53,734 nt of DNA from Thalassobaculaceae bacterium (GCA_029212785.1 JARGOG010000029.1:1-53734), one strand, 5' to 3'. Positions 36,200 through 45,148 are shown, counted from the stretch's first letter. Program-made: numbers and translations. The notes: a model not told the origin generated them from the sequence alone.

Positions 36200-39100
36200 A
36201 TGGTTCTCGCCTCGCCCGCCGCTTCGGTTACGGCCGTTCTCGGTCCCACCAATACCGGCAAGACACACCTCGCGATCGAGCGGATGCTCGGTCACCGCAA
36301 CGGCGTGATCGGATTCCCGCTGAGACTGCTGGCGCGTGAGAACTACGACAAGATCGTCGCCCGCAAGGGCGCGCGCGCCGTGGCCCTGGTGACCGGCGAG
36401 GAGAAGATCGTCCCGCCGGACGCCAAATACTTCGTATGCACCGTGGAAGCGATGCCTCTGGACCGCCGGTTCGAGTTCCTGGCGGTCGACGAGGTGCAGA
36501 TTGCCGGCGAACAGGAACGCGGCCACGTCTTCACCGACCGGCTGATGCATGCCCGGGGCCTCGACGAGACCATGCTGCTCGGCTCGGAGACGATCCGACC
36601 CCTGCTGAAGCGCCTGGTACCCGGCGCGCGATTCGAAACCCGCCCGCGGCTCTCCGAGCTTTCCTATTCGGGCCTCTGCAAGATGACGCGCCTGCCACGC
36701 CGCAGCGCGGTGGTCGCGTTCTCCGCCGCCGACGTCTACGCCATCGCCGAGGTCGTGCGCCGCCAGCGTGGTGGCGTCGCCGTGGTGATGGGCGCGCTCA
36801 GCCCGCGCACCCGCAACGCCCAGGTGCAGATGTATCAGGAGGGCGATGTCGACTATCTGGTCGCGACCGACGCGATCGGCATGGGCCTGAACATGGACAT
36901 CGACCATGTGTTCTTCGCCTCCGACCGCAAATTCGACGGCCGGTTTCCGCGTCGGCTTCGGGCGGCCGAGCTGGCCCAGATCGCCGGACGCGCCGGCCGG
37001 CACATGAATGACGGGACCTTCGGCGTCACCGGCAACTGCGCGCCGCTGGACGACGAGGCGGTGATGGCGATCGAGAGCCATACGTTCGATCCGCTCAAGC
37101 AGCTCGGCTGGCGCAACACGCGGCTCGACTTCTCGACGATCCGCGATCTGAAGCGGTCTTTGGACATCTGGCCCGAGCATGATTTCCTGTCGCGCAAACG
37201 CGATGGCGAGGATCAGGAAGCGCTGGAGACCCTGTCGCGGATGGCGGATGTCGCCGTGCGCGCGACCTCACCGGCGCGCATCCGACTGCTCTGGGATGTG
37301 TGTCAGATTCCGGACTTCCAGAAACACCTGACGGAAAGTCATGCGCGACTTCTCGCACAAGTGTATCTTTATCTGACTGACGCTGAGGAGAAGCTGCCGA
37401 GCGACTGGGTCGACGGTCAGATGAGCCGTTTCGATAGGACCGAGGGCGATATCGATACCCTGATGGGACGTATCGCGCATATACGGACTTGGACCTACAT
37501 TACTCACCGAGGAGACTGGATTGACGACGCCGGTCACTGGCAGTCTAGGGCACGCGCGATTGAAGACCGATTGTCGGACGCGTTGCACCAGCAGCTTACC
37601 CTTAGGTTTGTCGATCGGCGGTCGGCGACGCTGTCGCGAAAGCTGAAGGGTGATAAGGAGGATATATTGGCGGGCGTATCCGGCGACGGAACGGTAACGG
37701 TCGAGGGGCATCGTGTCGGGCATCTGGAAGGATTTTCCTTTCAGCCCGACGCCGCGAATACCGAAGAAGAGAAGCAGGTGATGACCGCGGCGCGGCGCGT
37801 CCTTCCGGACGAGATCGCGCGGCGTGTGTCCCGACTCGAGAGCGATCTGGACGAGGTCTTCCGTCTGGACAGCCACGGCGTGTTCTTTTGGCGCGGTCAT
37901 CCGGTGGCCGATCTGGTCGCGGGCGACGTCGCCTGGCGTCCGGATGTGCGTGTGCGCGAGAGCGACATGCTGGAGCCGGCGCAGCGCGACCGGATGCATA
38001 AGCGCTTGCGCACCTGGATGGAGGCGCATCTCGAAGCCGTCGTCCCCCAGCTGCTGCAACTTGCCCGCTCGGATCTGTCCGGCGGCGCGCGGGGCATCGT
38101 CTTCCAGGTGCTGGAGGGGCTCGGCAATGCTCCGGCCGAAGGGCTGCGGGCGATGGTCAAGGAGCTCGACGACCAGGGCCGCAAGGATCTGGCCCGGGTC
38201 GGCATCCGGCTCGGCACCGAGAACCTCTATATCCCACAGCTGCTGAAACCGAAGGCGGTCGCCCTGCGCGGGCTGCTGTGGTCGGTACAGCATGGGCGGT
38301 TTCCTGAGGAAGGGCTGCCGCCGGAAGGACGCGTGCAAGTCGTGCGCCGGGCGGAGACGCCGACGGAATACGACGTCGCGCTCGGCTATCAGCGCCTCGG
38401 CGGCCGGGCGATCCGCATCGACATGGTCGAGCGTATCGCCGCCCTGATCCGTCAGGCCGCGCGCAACGGTCCATTCCCGATCAACCCGGACATGCTGTCG
38501 CTGGCGGGCGTCGATCACGAGACCTTCGCGGCGATCTTGAACGATCTTGGCTATCGCAAGGTCGGGGAGCGTCCGGCCGAAGTGCCGCAGGCGGTGACCG
38601 CCGCCGGCACCGCGCCGGAGACGGTGTCCGATACCGAGACGTCTGCCGTCACGCCGGTACCGACCGAGGCGGGAACCGATGAGGCAGTCCCGGCGGAGAC
38701 GGTTTCCGCTGAGGCCGCCCCCACCGGGTCCGACACTGTCGAGGGGGCAACGGACCCCACAGGCGCCATGCCCGATCCGGTGGCGGCGGAATCCCTCGCC
38801 ATGCCGACCCCGGAAGAAGACGGGCCGGCGAGCGACGCCGAACCCGTATCCGCTGTGGCGGTCGAGGATTCGCCGCAATCCGTCGAGCCGGAAGCCGAGC
38901 CCGTCACGTCAGAGCCGGCCGCGTCCGAGGCGGCCGCGTCCGAGGCTGTCGAACCGGAGGCCCAACCTCCGGTCGATATCACGGTCGCGGAAGCCGCCCC
39001 TGGCGACCAAGATCAGGCTGACTCCACTCCTGGCGATGTTGTTCCGGCGGGCCCGGATGTCGAGGAAATCCAGGTCGGGGACGTATCGTCCGCGCCTGCG

Positions 39101-39658
39101 GAAGATGCTGGAGATGCTGGCGCGACCGACGTCGAGGCCGAAGCGGAGCCCGTCGTCATGGTGCCACTCTTCGCGCGTCGCCGCCGCGAGGAAGGACGCC
39201 GGCCCCGCTCGAACCGAAGCAAGCGCCAGGGAGAGCAGCGGGCGGATGGAGCGCCCTCGGGCGAGAACCGACAGCAGGGTCGACCGTACCAGGGCCGCTC
39301 CGCTCAAAGTCAGCCGGGCCAGGGCCAAGGTCAGTCGGGCCAGGCGCAGTCGGGCCAGGGTCAACCGCCTCAAGGCCAAGCGCCTCAGGGCAGATCCGGC
39401 GACGGCAAACCGTCCCACGGCAAGCCGCAGCATGCGCGCCACGGCCAGGGTGATGGCGGTGGCCAGCGCTCGGACGGCAGGCGTGGCAAGGGGGGGGGGC
39501 CGAAACGGCGCGACGGTGATCGCCGCGGCCGTGACGGCCGTGACGACCGCCCCCGGGTCCACACTGCGGAGCCTGAGCGCAAGGGCGAGATCGATCCGGA
39601 TTCGCCCTTCGCCGCTCTCGCCGGTCTGCGCGACGCGCTGCGCAAAAAGGACGGATGA
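36200..39658 (+). CDS. SUV3-like helicase with disordered, Gln/Gly-rich tail
   Basis: A 1152-residue SF2 helicase similar to mitochondrial SUV3. Walker A is 'GPTNTGKTHLAIERML' near residue 13, the DExx box is 'FLAVDEVQIAGEQERGHVF', and motif V/VI lie in 'ATDAIGMGLNMDIDHVFFAS' and 'QIAGRAGRHMNDG'. Family members unwind RNA or RNA/DNA duplexes. Residues from about 800 to 980 are low-complexity Ala/Glu/Pro/Val; after that comes a basic Gly/Gln/Arg-rich segment and a conserved-looking end ('DPDSPFAALAGLRDALRKK'). The middle (37.3-37.76 kb) has unusual codon use. It overlaps the S4 gene by 4 bases (ATGA). Confidence 0.88.
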   Translation: MVLASPAASVTAVLGPTNTGKTHLAIERMLGHRNGVIGFPLRLLARENYDKIVARKGARAVALVTGEEKIVPPDAKYFVCTVEAMPLDRRFEFLAVDEVQIAGEQERGHVFTDRLMHARGLDETMLLGSETIRPLLKRLVPGARFETRPRLSELSYSGLCKMTRLPRRSAVVAFSAADVYAIAEVVRRQRGGVAVVMGALSPRTRNAQVQMYQEGDVDYLVATDAIGMGLNMDIDHVFFASDRKFDGRFPRRLRAAELAQIAGRAGRHMNDGTFGVTGNCAPLDDEAVMAIESHTFDPLKQLGWRNTRLDFSTIRDLKRSLDIWPEHDFLSRKRDGEDQEALETLSRMADVAVRATSPARIRLLWDVCQIPDFQKHLTESHARLLAQVYLYLTDAEEKLPSDWVDGQMSRFDRTEGDIDTLMGRIAHIRTWTYITHRGDWIDDAGHWQSRARAIEDRLSDALHQQLTLRFVDRRSATLSRKLKGDKEDILAGVSGDGTVTVEGHRVGHLEGFSFQPDAANTEEEKQVMTAARRVLPDEIARRVSRLESDLDEVFRLDSHGVFFWRGHPVADLVAGDVAWRPDVRVRESDMLEPAQRDRMHKRLRTWMEAHLEAVVPQLLQLARSDLSGGARGIVFQVLEGLGNAPAEGLRAMVKELDDQGRKDLARVGIRLGTENLYIPQLLKPKAVALRGLLWSVQHGRFPEEGLPPEGRVQVVRRAETPTEYDVALGYQRLGGRAIRIDMVERIAALIRQAARNGPFPINPDMLSLAGVDHETFAAILNDLGYRKVGERPAEVPQAVTAAGTAPETVSDTETSAVTPVPTEAGTDEAVPAETVSAEAAPTGSDTVEGATDPTGAMPDPVAAESLAMPTPEEDGPASDAEPVSAVAVEDSPQSVEPEAEPVTSEPAASEAAASEAVEPEAQPPVDITVAEAAPGDQDQADSTPGDVVPAGPDVEEIQVGDVSSAPAEDAGDAGATDVEAEAEPVVMVPLFARRRREEGRRPRSNRSKRQGEQRADGAPSGENRQQGRPYQGRSAQSQPGQGQGQSGQAQSGQGQPPQGQAPQGRSGDGKPSHGKPQHARHGQGDGGGQRSDGRRGKGGGPKRRDGDRRGRDGRDDRPRVHTAEPERKGEIDPDSPFAALAGLRDALRKKDG
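39311..39391 (+). repeat. In-frame 15-bp repeats encoding Gln/Gly-rich units
   Basis: Inside the helicase gene, imperfect 12-15-bp units such as 'CAGTCGGGCCAGGCG' and 'CAGTCGGGCCAGGGT' repeat in frame and encode QSGQA/QSGQG/QPPQG. The segment lies in the basic disordered tail. Such repeats may vary in length between strains by slippage. Confidence 0.7.
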
Positions 39659-40089
39659 ACGGGACGGTCGAAACTGCTCCTGAGGGTGCCGACAGCCAGC
39701 GCCTCGACAAGTGGCTCTGGTGCGCGCGGTTCTTTAAGTCGCGCTCGCTCGCCAACGCCTTGCTTGCCGCCGGACGGCTCCGGCTGGACGGCACCGTCGT
39801 GACCAAGGCTCATCAGAAGGTGCGGGCCGGCGCGGTCCTGACCTTTCCACAGGGGCCGCATGTCCGTGTGGTGAAGGTGCTGTTTCTGGCGACCCGACGC
39901 GGACCGGCGTCGGAAGCCCGGGCCTTGTTCGAGGATCTCGATCCCCTGCCCGAGCGCAAGGCCGAGCCGTCGGAATCCGCGATGTTCGAGGCGCGCGCGC
40001 CGAGCCGCGAGAAAGGGGCGGGTCGCCCGACCAAGCGCGAGCGCCGCGCCATCGACCGGTTGTTGGACGATGGAGAATCAGGAGGGTAG
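39655..40089 (+). CDS. S4-domain RNA-binding protein (Hsp15 type)
   Basis: A 144-residue protein with an S4 RNA-binding domain at about residues 15-75: 'QRLDKWLWCARFFKSRSLAN', then 'GRLRLDGTVVTKAHQKVRAG'. This is the Hsp15/HslR pattern; in E. coli Hsp15 binds 50S subunits carrying stalled nascent chains. The C-terminal tail is basic ('KGAGRPTKRERRAIDRLL'). Its start overlaps the helicase stop by 4 bases, so the two are coupled; the pairing suggests shared RNA metabolism. The E. coli function is assumed, not shown. Confidence 0.9.
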   Translation: MNGTVETAPEGADSQRLDKWLWCARFFKSRSLANALLAAGRLRLDGTVVTKAHQKVRAGAVLTFPQGPHVRVVKVLFLATRRGPASEARALFEDLDPLPERKAEPSESAMFEARAPSREKGAGRPTKRERRAIDRLLDDGESGG

Positions 40090-40122
40090 CCTCGGCGCGG
40101 AAAACGCGTGAGGGAGCCTTTC

Positions 40123-41307
40123 ATGTCCGTGAGATCTGGGACTATCGACGTCGACCGCGCTCGGGCGGAAACCCGGGGCTGCGAGAGCATCGTGCATCTG
40201 AATCATGCTGGATCCTCGCTGATGCCGATCCCGGTGGCCGATGCGCTGATCGGCTGGCAGCGCGAGGAAGAGTTCCGCGGTGGCTACGAGACCGCGGACC
40301 GGCATCAGGGCAAACTCGAGAACTTCTATGATGCGACGGCGCGGCTGCTGAACTGCCACCGTGACGAGGTCGCCTTCATCGAGAACGCGACCCGGGCCTG
40401 GGACATGGCGTTCTACGCTCTCGACCTCGGCCCCGGCGACCGCATTCTGACCACCGAATCCGAATACGGCTCAAACATGATCGCCTATCTGCATCGGGCC
40501 AGGCGGACGGGCTGCGAGGTGGCGATCGTGCCGAATGACGTCTTCGGCCAGATCGATGTGGAGGCCCTGGAGCGCATGATTGACGCACGGGTGAAGCTGA
40601 TCTCGATCAGCCACGTGCCGACCGGCGGCGGTCTGGTGAATCCGGCCGCTGCCGTCGGCGCGGTCGCCCGCCGGCACGGCGTGCCCTATCTGCTCGACGC
40701 CTGCCAGTCAGTGGGCCAGATCCCGCTGGACGTCCAGGCGATCGGCTGCGACTTCCTCTCGGCGACGGGTCGCAAATACCTGCGCGGGCCCCGCGGCACC
40801 GGGTTCCTCTATGTCCGCGGCGACTGGATCGGGCGCCTCGACCCGCCGCTGCTCGACCAGCATGCCGCGGAACTGATCAACGAGCGCGAATACGTCATGC
40901 GCGCCGACGCCCGGCGGTTCGAGAACTGGGAATGCCATTTCGCCGGCAAGGCGGCACTTGGGGTGGCGATCGACTACGCGCTCGGTTGGGGACTGGAGGA
41001 GATCCGCGATCGGGTGCAGCCGCTGGCCCAGGACCTGCGCGACCGCCTGGCGGCGATCGACGGTGTCGAGGTGCTGGACGAGGGGGCGGAGAAATGCGGG
41101 ATCGTGACCTTCCGCAAGGCAGGCGAGGATCCGGAGGCGATCAAACGCCGTCTCAAGGCCCGTGGCATTCATGTGAGTGTCTCGGGCGATAGTGGTGCCC
41201 GTGTTGGGTACGATCGACGGGGCATCGCCACCGCCGTCCGCGCGAGCGTGCACTACATCTCGCTCGAGCGGGAAATCGACGATCTGGCGGCCACGATCCG
41301 CGGCTGA
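40123..41307 (+). CDS. Class V aminotransferase-fold PLP enzyme
   Basis: A 394-residue PLP enzyme of fold type I, class V. Landmarks are 'HLNHAGSSLMPIPV' at the N-terminus, 'FIENATRAWDMAFYAL', the cofactor Asp/Gln in 'YLLDACQSVGQIPLDV' and the PLP-lysine in 'LSATGRKYLRGPRGTGFLY'. Relatives include isopenicillin N epimerase-like proteins, cysteine desulfurases and ergothioneine-type lyases; no Cys-containing desulfurase loop is evident, so desulfurase activity is unlikely. I chose the ATG at 40123 with GAGGGAG upstream. It follows the S4 gene by 33 bases. The reaction is unknown. Confidence 0.87.
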   Translation: MSVRSGTIDVDRARAETRGCESIVHLNHAGSSLMPIPVADALIGWQREEEFRGGYETADRHQGKLENFYDATARLLNCHRDEVAFIENATRAWDMAFYALDLGPGDRILTTESEYGSNMIAYLHRARRTGCEVAIVPNDVFGQIDVEALERMIDARVKLISISHVPTGGGLVNPAAAVGAVARRHGVPYLLDACQSVGQIPLDVQAIGCDFLSATGRKYLRGPRGTGFLYVRGDWIGRLDPPLLDQHAAELINEREYVMRADARRFENWECHFAGKAALGVAIDYALGWGLEEIRDRVQPLAQDLRDRLAAIDGVEVLDEGAEKCGIVTFRKAGEDPEAIKRRLKARGIHVSVSGDSGARVGYDRRGIATAVRASVHYISLEREIDDLAATIRG

Positions 41308-41335
41308 GGGCGCCTGGCCGCTCCCGAGGGTCGCG

Positions 41336-42580
41336 TCAGGCGGCCTGGGAAGTGTCGAGCGTCGGCCGGCTGGTCTTGCGGAAGGTGAGCGTCAGGGCGC
41401 GGGCGCCCGCCGCGGCGGTCGAAACGCTGACGGTCGCGCCGACGCCCCGGGCGAGCGAACTGATGAGCGACAGGCGGAGTGCCTGCTGGGTGGTCGACCG
41501 CATCGTCTCGGGAGTGCCGGTCCGACGGCCGCCGATTTCCGGCCCGGAGAGTTCCGCGGGCACATCGTCCACCGCCCAGGGAAGGTCGCTGATCACGGTC
41601 AGGATCGCGTGGCCGGCCGTCTCGCCGATCGAGACTTCCAGTCGGGAGGCAGTCACGGGCGTGCCGATCGCCGCCTGCAGCGTGTGCAGGATGATCTGCT
41701 TCAGCACCCGATCGGGCACCGTGACGACCGGTCCGTCATCGGACAGGCCGGCGAGATTCACGACGGTGCCGAAGCGGTCGGTATGGAAATGGGTCAATCG
41801 AACGGCCTGAGCGATCGCGGCTCCGAGGTCGGCCGGCGCGGCGGCCGCATCTTCGATCCCATTCGCGGCGCCGATCTCGGCCTCTTCGGCGCTCAGGTCG
41901 AGGATCGTCTGCAGGGTTTCGAGAAGATCGCCACCACTGCTGCGGATGTTGCTGGCATAGTCTCGGTAACGCCGGCTGCCGAGCGGGCCGAGCGCTTCGG
42001 TCGACATCACCTCGGCGAAGCCGATCATGTGGTTCAGGGGGGTGCGCAGGTCGTGGCTCATCCCGGCCAGCACCTCGAACTTCCGGCGATGATCGAGGAC
42101 CGCCTCCGCGCGCTGGGTGCGGGCGGTGTCGAGCGCCATGTCGAGGCGGGTCACCGTCTCCTGAACATTGGCGAGCAGGACGCCGACTTCGTCGTCATAG
42201 CGGGTCGGCAGCGACGGAACCCGGCCGGATTGCAGGTAGTCGCGCAGAGCTGCCGCCACCCGTCTCACCGGAGCGAGCAGGAAATACAGCATCGTCATCG
42301 TCACCCCGGTTCCAGCCAGCGTCGCCAGAAGCAGTGCTGCGAGAACGTCGAGCGTGTCCGTCAGGGAAATGTCGGCCGAGAGCAGAATGTAGGTTACCGC
42401 GCCAATCATCGGGATATGAACGCCGACGAAGCTGATGATCAGGATCTTGAACACATAGAGCCTTGGCAGGGGCAGGCGGCTCATCCAGGCATAGAATTTC
42501 ATGAAATTCGGCACATTGATTAGAATTAATCCAGTTCGCTGTTCTTCCAAATTGCGGTCGGGCGCGTCAACGTGATTCAC
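41336..42580 (-). CDS. Membrane sensor kinase with degenerate ATPase domain
   Basis: A 414-residue protein from GTG 42580; an ATG at 42502 is an alternative. Two transmembrane helices lie at about residues 41-68 and 77-103, followed by a HAMP-like linker ('APVRRVAAALRDYLQSG'). The HisKA dimerisation helix is intact with phospho-acceptor His176 in 'LAGMSHDLRTPLNHMIGFAE'. The ATPase domain is eroded: the N-box position reads 'VLKQIILHTLQAAIGTP' with no Asn, and the G1 Asp-x-Gly-x-Gly is replaced by 'VISDLPWAVDD'. It may not bind ATP. No response regulator gene is adjacent. Confidence 0.82.
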   Translation of the reverse strand: MNHVDAPDRNLEEQRTGLILINVPNFMKFYAWMSRLPLPRLYVFKILIISFVGVHIPMIGAVTYILLSADISLTDTLDVLAALLLATLAGTGVTMTMLYFLLAPVRRVAAALRDYLQSGRVPSLPTRYDDEVGVLLANVQETVTRLDMALDTARTQRAEAVLDHRRKFEVLAGMSHDLRTPLNHMIGFAEVMSTEALGPLGSRRYRDYASNIRSSGGDLLETLQTILDLSAEEAEIGAANGIEDAAAAPADLGAAIAQAVRLTHFHTDRFGTVVNLAGLSDDGPVVTVPDRVLKQIILHTLQAAIGTPVTASRLEVSIGETAGHAILTVISDLPWAVDDVPAELSGPEIGGRRTGTPETMRSTTQQALRLSLISSLARGVGATVSVSTAAAGARALTLTFRKTSRPTLDTSQAA

Positions 42581-42659
42581 TCACTCACGCGCGAACCGTC
42601 CGAACGGATGGGGGTGCCCCGGCATTCCGCCGTCCGGCCCGGCCTGGGGAGGGCGGCGG

Positions 42660-43355
42660 CTACCGTCGCAGCACGACGCAGAGATTGTTCGCCGGCATCT
42701 CATGGACGGCGCCGAGCCTCAGCCCGACCCCAGTCGCCACGGGAAGCACCTCCCGTTCCAGGTCGCGAATCCCCCAGCCGGGATCGCGTGAGCGGAGATC
42801 CGCATCGAAGGCGGTGTTGCCCGGGCTCATGTGCCGGCCGTCGCGATGGAAGGGGCCGTAGAGGATCAACGGTGCGCCGGGTCCCAGCCAGCGCGCCGCG
42901 CCGGCGAGAATGCCGAGGGTCACGGTCCAGGGCGCGATGTGGATCACGTTGGCGCTGACCATGGCGGACACCGGCGCGGCATCGCCAAGCGGCCAGGTGT
43001 CGGCCGGGTCGGCCGCGTCCAGGGCGCGGGGCGGCAGCGGCCGGGCGCCGTCCGGCGCGAGCAGGGTCATCCAGGCGCGGATGCTGTCGCGACGCTCGGC
43101 ATCCATCTCCGTCGGCAGCCATCGGCGCGGGAGCAGCGCCTGTGCGAAGGCGGCGGCGTGCTGGCCGGTACCGGCGCCGATTTCGAGAATTGTCCCGTCC
43201 GCCGGTAGTTCGGCCAGAAGCACGGCCAGCAACGGGCCCGCGTTGCGCCGTGCCGCCGGCGCGTCGAGCGCGCCCGGGGGCGGGGTCGCCGCCATGATCA
43301 GGTCAAAGGCAGCGGCGGGCGGGTGTCGGGGCGTGTCGGGGGCTGACGGATCCAT
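42660..43355 (-). CDS. DUF938 SAM-dependent methyltransferase-like protein
   Basis: A 231-residue protein of the DUF938 family. The SAM-binding motif I is 'ILEIGAGTGQHAAAFAQALL', followed by 'WLPTEMD', 'SANVIHIAPWTVTLGILAGA', 'LILYGPFHRDGRHMSPGNTA', 'WGIRDLE' and the terminal 'MPANNLCVVLRR', all hallmarks of this family. The substrate is unknown. It is divergent from the TerB-like gene (about 64 bases between starts), and follows the degenerate kinase's promoter region on the same strand. Confidence 0.9.
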   Translation of the reverse strand: MDPSAPDTPRHPPAAAFDLIMAATPPPGALDAPAARRNAGPLLAVLLAELPADGTILEIGAGTGQHAAAFAQALLPRRWLPTEMDAERRDSIRAWMTLLAPDGARPLPPRALDAADPADTWPLGDAAPVSAMVSANVIHIAPWTVTLGILAGAARWLGPGAPLILYGPFHRDGRHMSPGNTAFDADLRSRDPGWGIRDLEREVLPVATGVGLRLGAVHEMPANNLCVVLRR

Positions 43356-43419
43356 CTTCGGCGACTATGTACTCCTGCATCCGGCGCTTTGCCAACAACA
43401 CGAACCGGAACGGACACAC

Positions 43420-43887
43420 ATGCTCGCGCGACTGAAGGCTTTCATGACCCGCATCGAGGCCGGCGGCGCCCCCGCCGCCGCACCGAAGAATGAACTGGCG
43501 ACGACGGTTGCGGTCCTGTTGGCCCGGGCCGCGACCCTCGACGGAAGTTTCGAGGCGGAGGAGCGCGCCGTGGTCGCCGATCACCTGTGCAATCGGTTCG
43601 CGGTGAGCCGTGACGAGATCAACCGGACGCTCGACGAGGCGGTGACCTCCGCCGACGAAATGGTCGATCTCTATGGGCTGACCCGCACGGTCAAGGATCG
43701 CCTGGACGAGGACGGCCGGATCGAATTGATGGAGGTGCTGTGGGAAGTGGTCTATGCCGACGGGGAACTGCATGACTACGAGGCCCAGCTGATGCGCCGG
43801 CTGTCCGGCCTGCTCTACGTCACCGACCGGGAGAGCGGAGAGGCGCGGAAGCGCGCCTTGGCGAAGCTCGGCCTTGAAGTTAGCTGA
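43420..43887 (+). CDS. TerB-like helical protein
   Basis: A 155-residue all-helical protein of the TerB/DUF533-like group: 'LLARAATLDGSFEAEERAVV' and 'LWEVVYADGELHDYEAQLMR' are the two related D-G-x-x-x-x-E metal-binding-like repeats seen in TerB folds. TerB domains in tellurite-resistance clusters act in stress or phage responses; many standalone members have unknown roles. No other ter genes are here. The frame is open upstream, but the ATG at 43420 gives the domain start. It lies 45 bases upstream of fdxA. Confidence 0.82.
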   Translation: MLARLKAFMTRIEAGGAPAAAPKNELATTVAVLLARAATLDGSFEAEERAVVADHLCNRFAVSRDEINRTLDEAVTSADEMVDLYGLTRTVKDRLDEDGRIELMEVLWEVVYADGELHDYEAQLMRRLSGLLYVTDRESGEARKRALAKLGLEVS

Positions 43888-43932
43888 CCGGCTAAGCTAA
43901 AGAGCCCCGTCAACCGCGCGCCGGAGACCCGC

Positions 43933-44271
43933 ATGACCTACATCGTCAACGAGAAGTGCATTAAGTGTAAGTACACGGACTGTGTCGAGGTCTGCCCGGT
44001 AGACTGCTTCTACGAGGGCGAAAACATGCTGGTCATCCATCCGGACGAGTGCATCGACTGCGGTGTGTGCGAGCCGGAATGCCCGCCCGAGGCGATCCTC
44101 CCGGATACAGAGCCCGAGGCCGAGAAGTGGCTGGCGATCAACGCCGAGTACGCCGATACTTGGCCGAACATCACCCGCAAGATCGATCCGATGCCCGAGG
44201 CCGACAAACTTCAGGACGAAGCTGGCAAGTACGAGAAGTATTTCTCCGCCAATCCGGGCGAGGGGAGCTGA
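43933..44271 (+). CDS. fdxA: 7Fe ferredoxin FdxA
   Basis: A 112-residue ferredoxin with clusters bound by '[18 protein letters not shown]' and '[16 protein letters not shown]'. The cysteine spacing (C9, C17, C21, C25, C40, C43, C46, C50) fits the 3Fe-4S plus 4Fe-4S Azotobacter-type FdxA, found in nearly all Alphaproteobacteria. It is a soluble low-potential electron carrier. It lies between the TerB-like gene and carD; an FdxA-CarD neighbourhood is common in this class. Confidence 0.97.
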   Translation: MTYIVNEKCIKCKYTDCVEVCPVDCFYEGENMLVIHPDECIDCGVCEPECPPEAILPDTEPEAEKWLAINAEYADTWPNITRKIDPMPEADKLQDEAGKYEKYFSANPGEGS

Positions 44272-44623
44272 ACTACATCAGCTTCAGTGGTGTTTTTCGT
44301 CCACGACTTTAAGATTCCTGTCACAAACATCTGATCTAAAGGCGTCGTCGGCTATGGTGGCGCCTTCCGCCCGCGTTTCCGCGTGACTGCTACCATTCTG
44401 CCCGTTTTTGTGATATGGTTCACAACATCGCGCCGGTTTGGAGAGCTTAGTGGGCCGGCGTATCCCCGCAAAACGTGGGACCATCGACGAAACGACCTGA
44501 TGTTTCGCCCGTTTTTGGTGTTGACCGTTCATTTATCGGCGTCTTTGGAGGTCGAAACGATGAAACGGCAATCGATAGGTGTCTGTGCGCTATGAGAAAC
44601 GGTTCGGTGGTGGAGAGGGCGGA
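44272..44623. other. 352-bp leader region upstream of carD
   Basis: No gene is visible. The region holds the CRP-type palindrome at 44408-44425 and a possible promoter element TTGACC at 44521-44526 without a convincing -10 partner. It is less GC-rich than its surroundings, in keeping with a regulatory leader. Short frames here (for example one beginning at 44383) have no recognisable content. Confidence 0.5.
44408..44425. promoter_or_regulatory. CRP-type palindrome upstream of carD
   Basis: 'TTGTGATATGGTTCACAA' is a perfect inverted repeat TTGTGA-N6-TCACAA, matching the CRP core TGTGA-N6-TCACA. It lies about 200 bases upstream of the carD start and 137 downstream of fdxA. A cAMP-making cyclase is at 4.7 kb in this window. 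FixK/FNR sites differ (TTGAT-N4-ATCAA). Confidence 0.55.
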
Positions 44624-45148
44624 ATGGTAGAGGACGTGGAAAAATCACCCATGACGAAAAAGAACGAGTTCAACACCGGTGACTTTGTCGTGTACCCGAC
44701 GCACGGTGTTGGCCTGATCAAGGGGACGGAAACCCAGACCATCGCGGGGACCGAACTGGAACTTCTGGTGATCGACTTCGAGCAGGATCGCATGACCCTG
44801 CGTATTCCGCTCACCAAAGCCAAGACCAGCGGTTTGCGCCGGCTGAGCAGCCGTAAGCAGATGGATGCCGCGATCGCCAAGCTGAAAGGCCGTGCGCGCG
44901 TCCGCCGGACCATGTGGAGCCGCCGCGCCCAGGAATACGAAGCCAAGATCAATTCCGGCGATCCGGTCTCGATCGCCGAAGTCGTCCGCGATCTGCGCCG
45001 TTCCAGCAATCAGGCGGAGCAGTCCTACAGCGAGCGGCAGATGTATCAGGCCGCGATCGACCGTCTGGCGCGGGAATTCGCCAAGATCGAAAAGATCGAC
45101 GAAGAGGCCGCCATCGACCGTCTCGAGAAACTGATGGACGCTGCCTGA
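44624..45148 (+). CDS. carD: CarD-family transcription regulator
   Basis: A 174-residue protein. The N-terminal RNA-polymerase-interacting (CarD/TRCF RID) domain is at about residues 16-70 ('FNTGDFVVYPTHGVGLIKGT', 'MTLRIPLTKAKTSGLRRLSS'), followed by a helical DNA-binding domain. CarD stabilises open complexes at rRNA and other promoters. The ATG at 44624 has GGAGAGGG upstream; an ATG at 44651 is an alternative giving 165 residues. A CRP-type site lies about 200 bases upstream. A GC-rich terminator follows at 45189. Confidence 0.94.
   Translation: MVEDVEKSPMTKKNEFNTGDFVVYPTHGVGLIKGTETQTIAGTELELLVIDFEQDRMTLRIPLTKAKTSGLRRLSSRKQMDAAIAKLKGRARVRRTMWSRRAQEYEAKINSGDPVSIAEVVRDLRRSSNQAEQSYSERQMYQAAIDRLAREFAKIEKIDEEAAIDRLEKLMDAA

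Noticed and set aside
36050-37180. Long upstream in-frame extension of htpG on the minus strand
   Set aside because: It lies antisense to the helicase gene, resembles no protein, and HtpG's family N-terminus begins at 36049; a GC-rich genome often has such open frames.
39311-39391. Short direct repeats considered as CRISPR-like or mobile
   Set aside because: Units are 12-15 bp, contiguous, in frame and encode Gln/Gly repeats; no spacers or cas genes.
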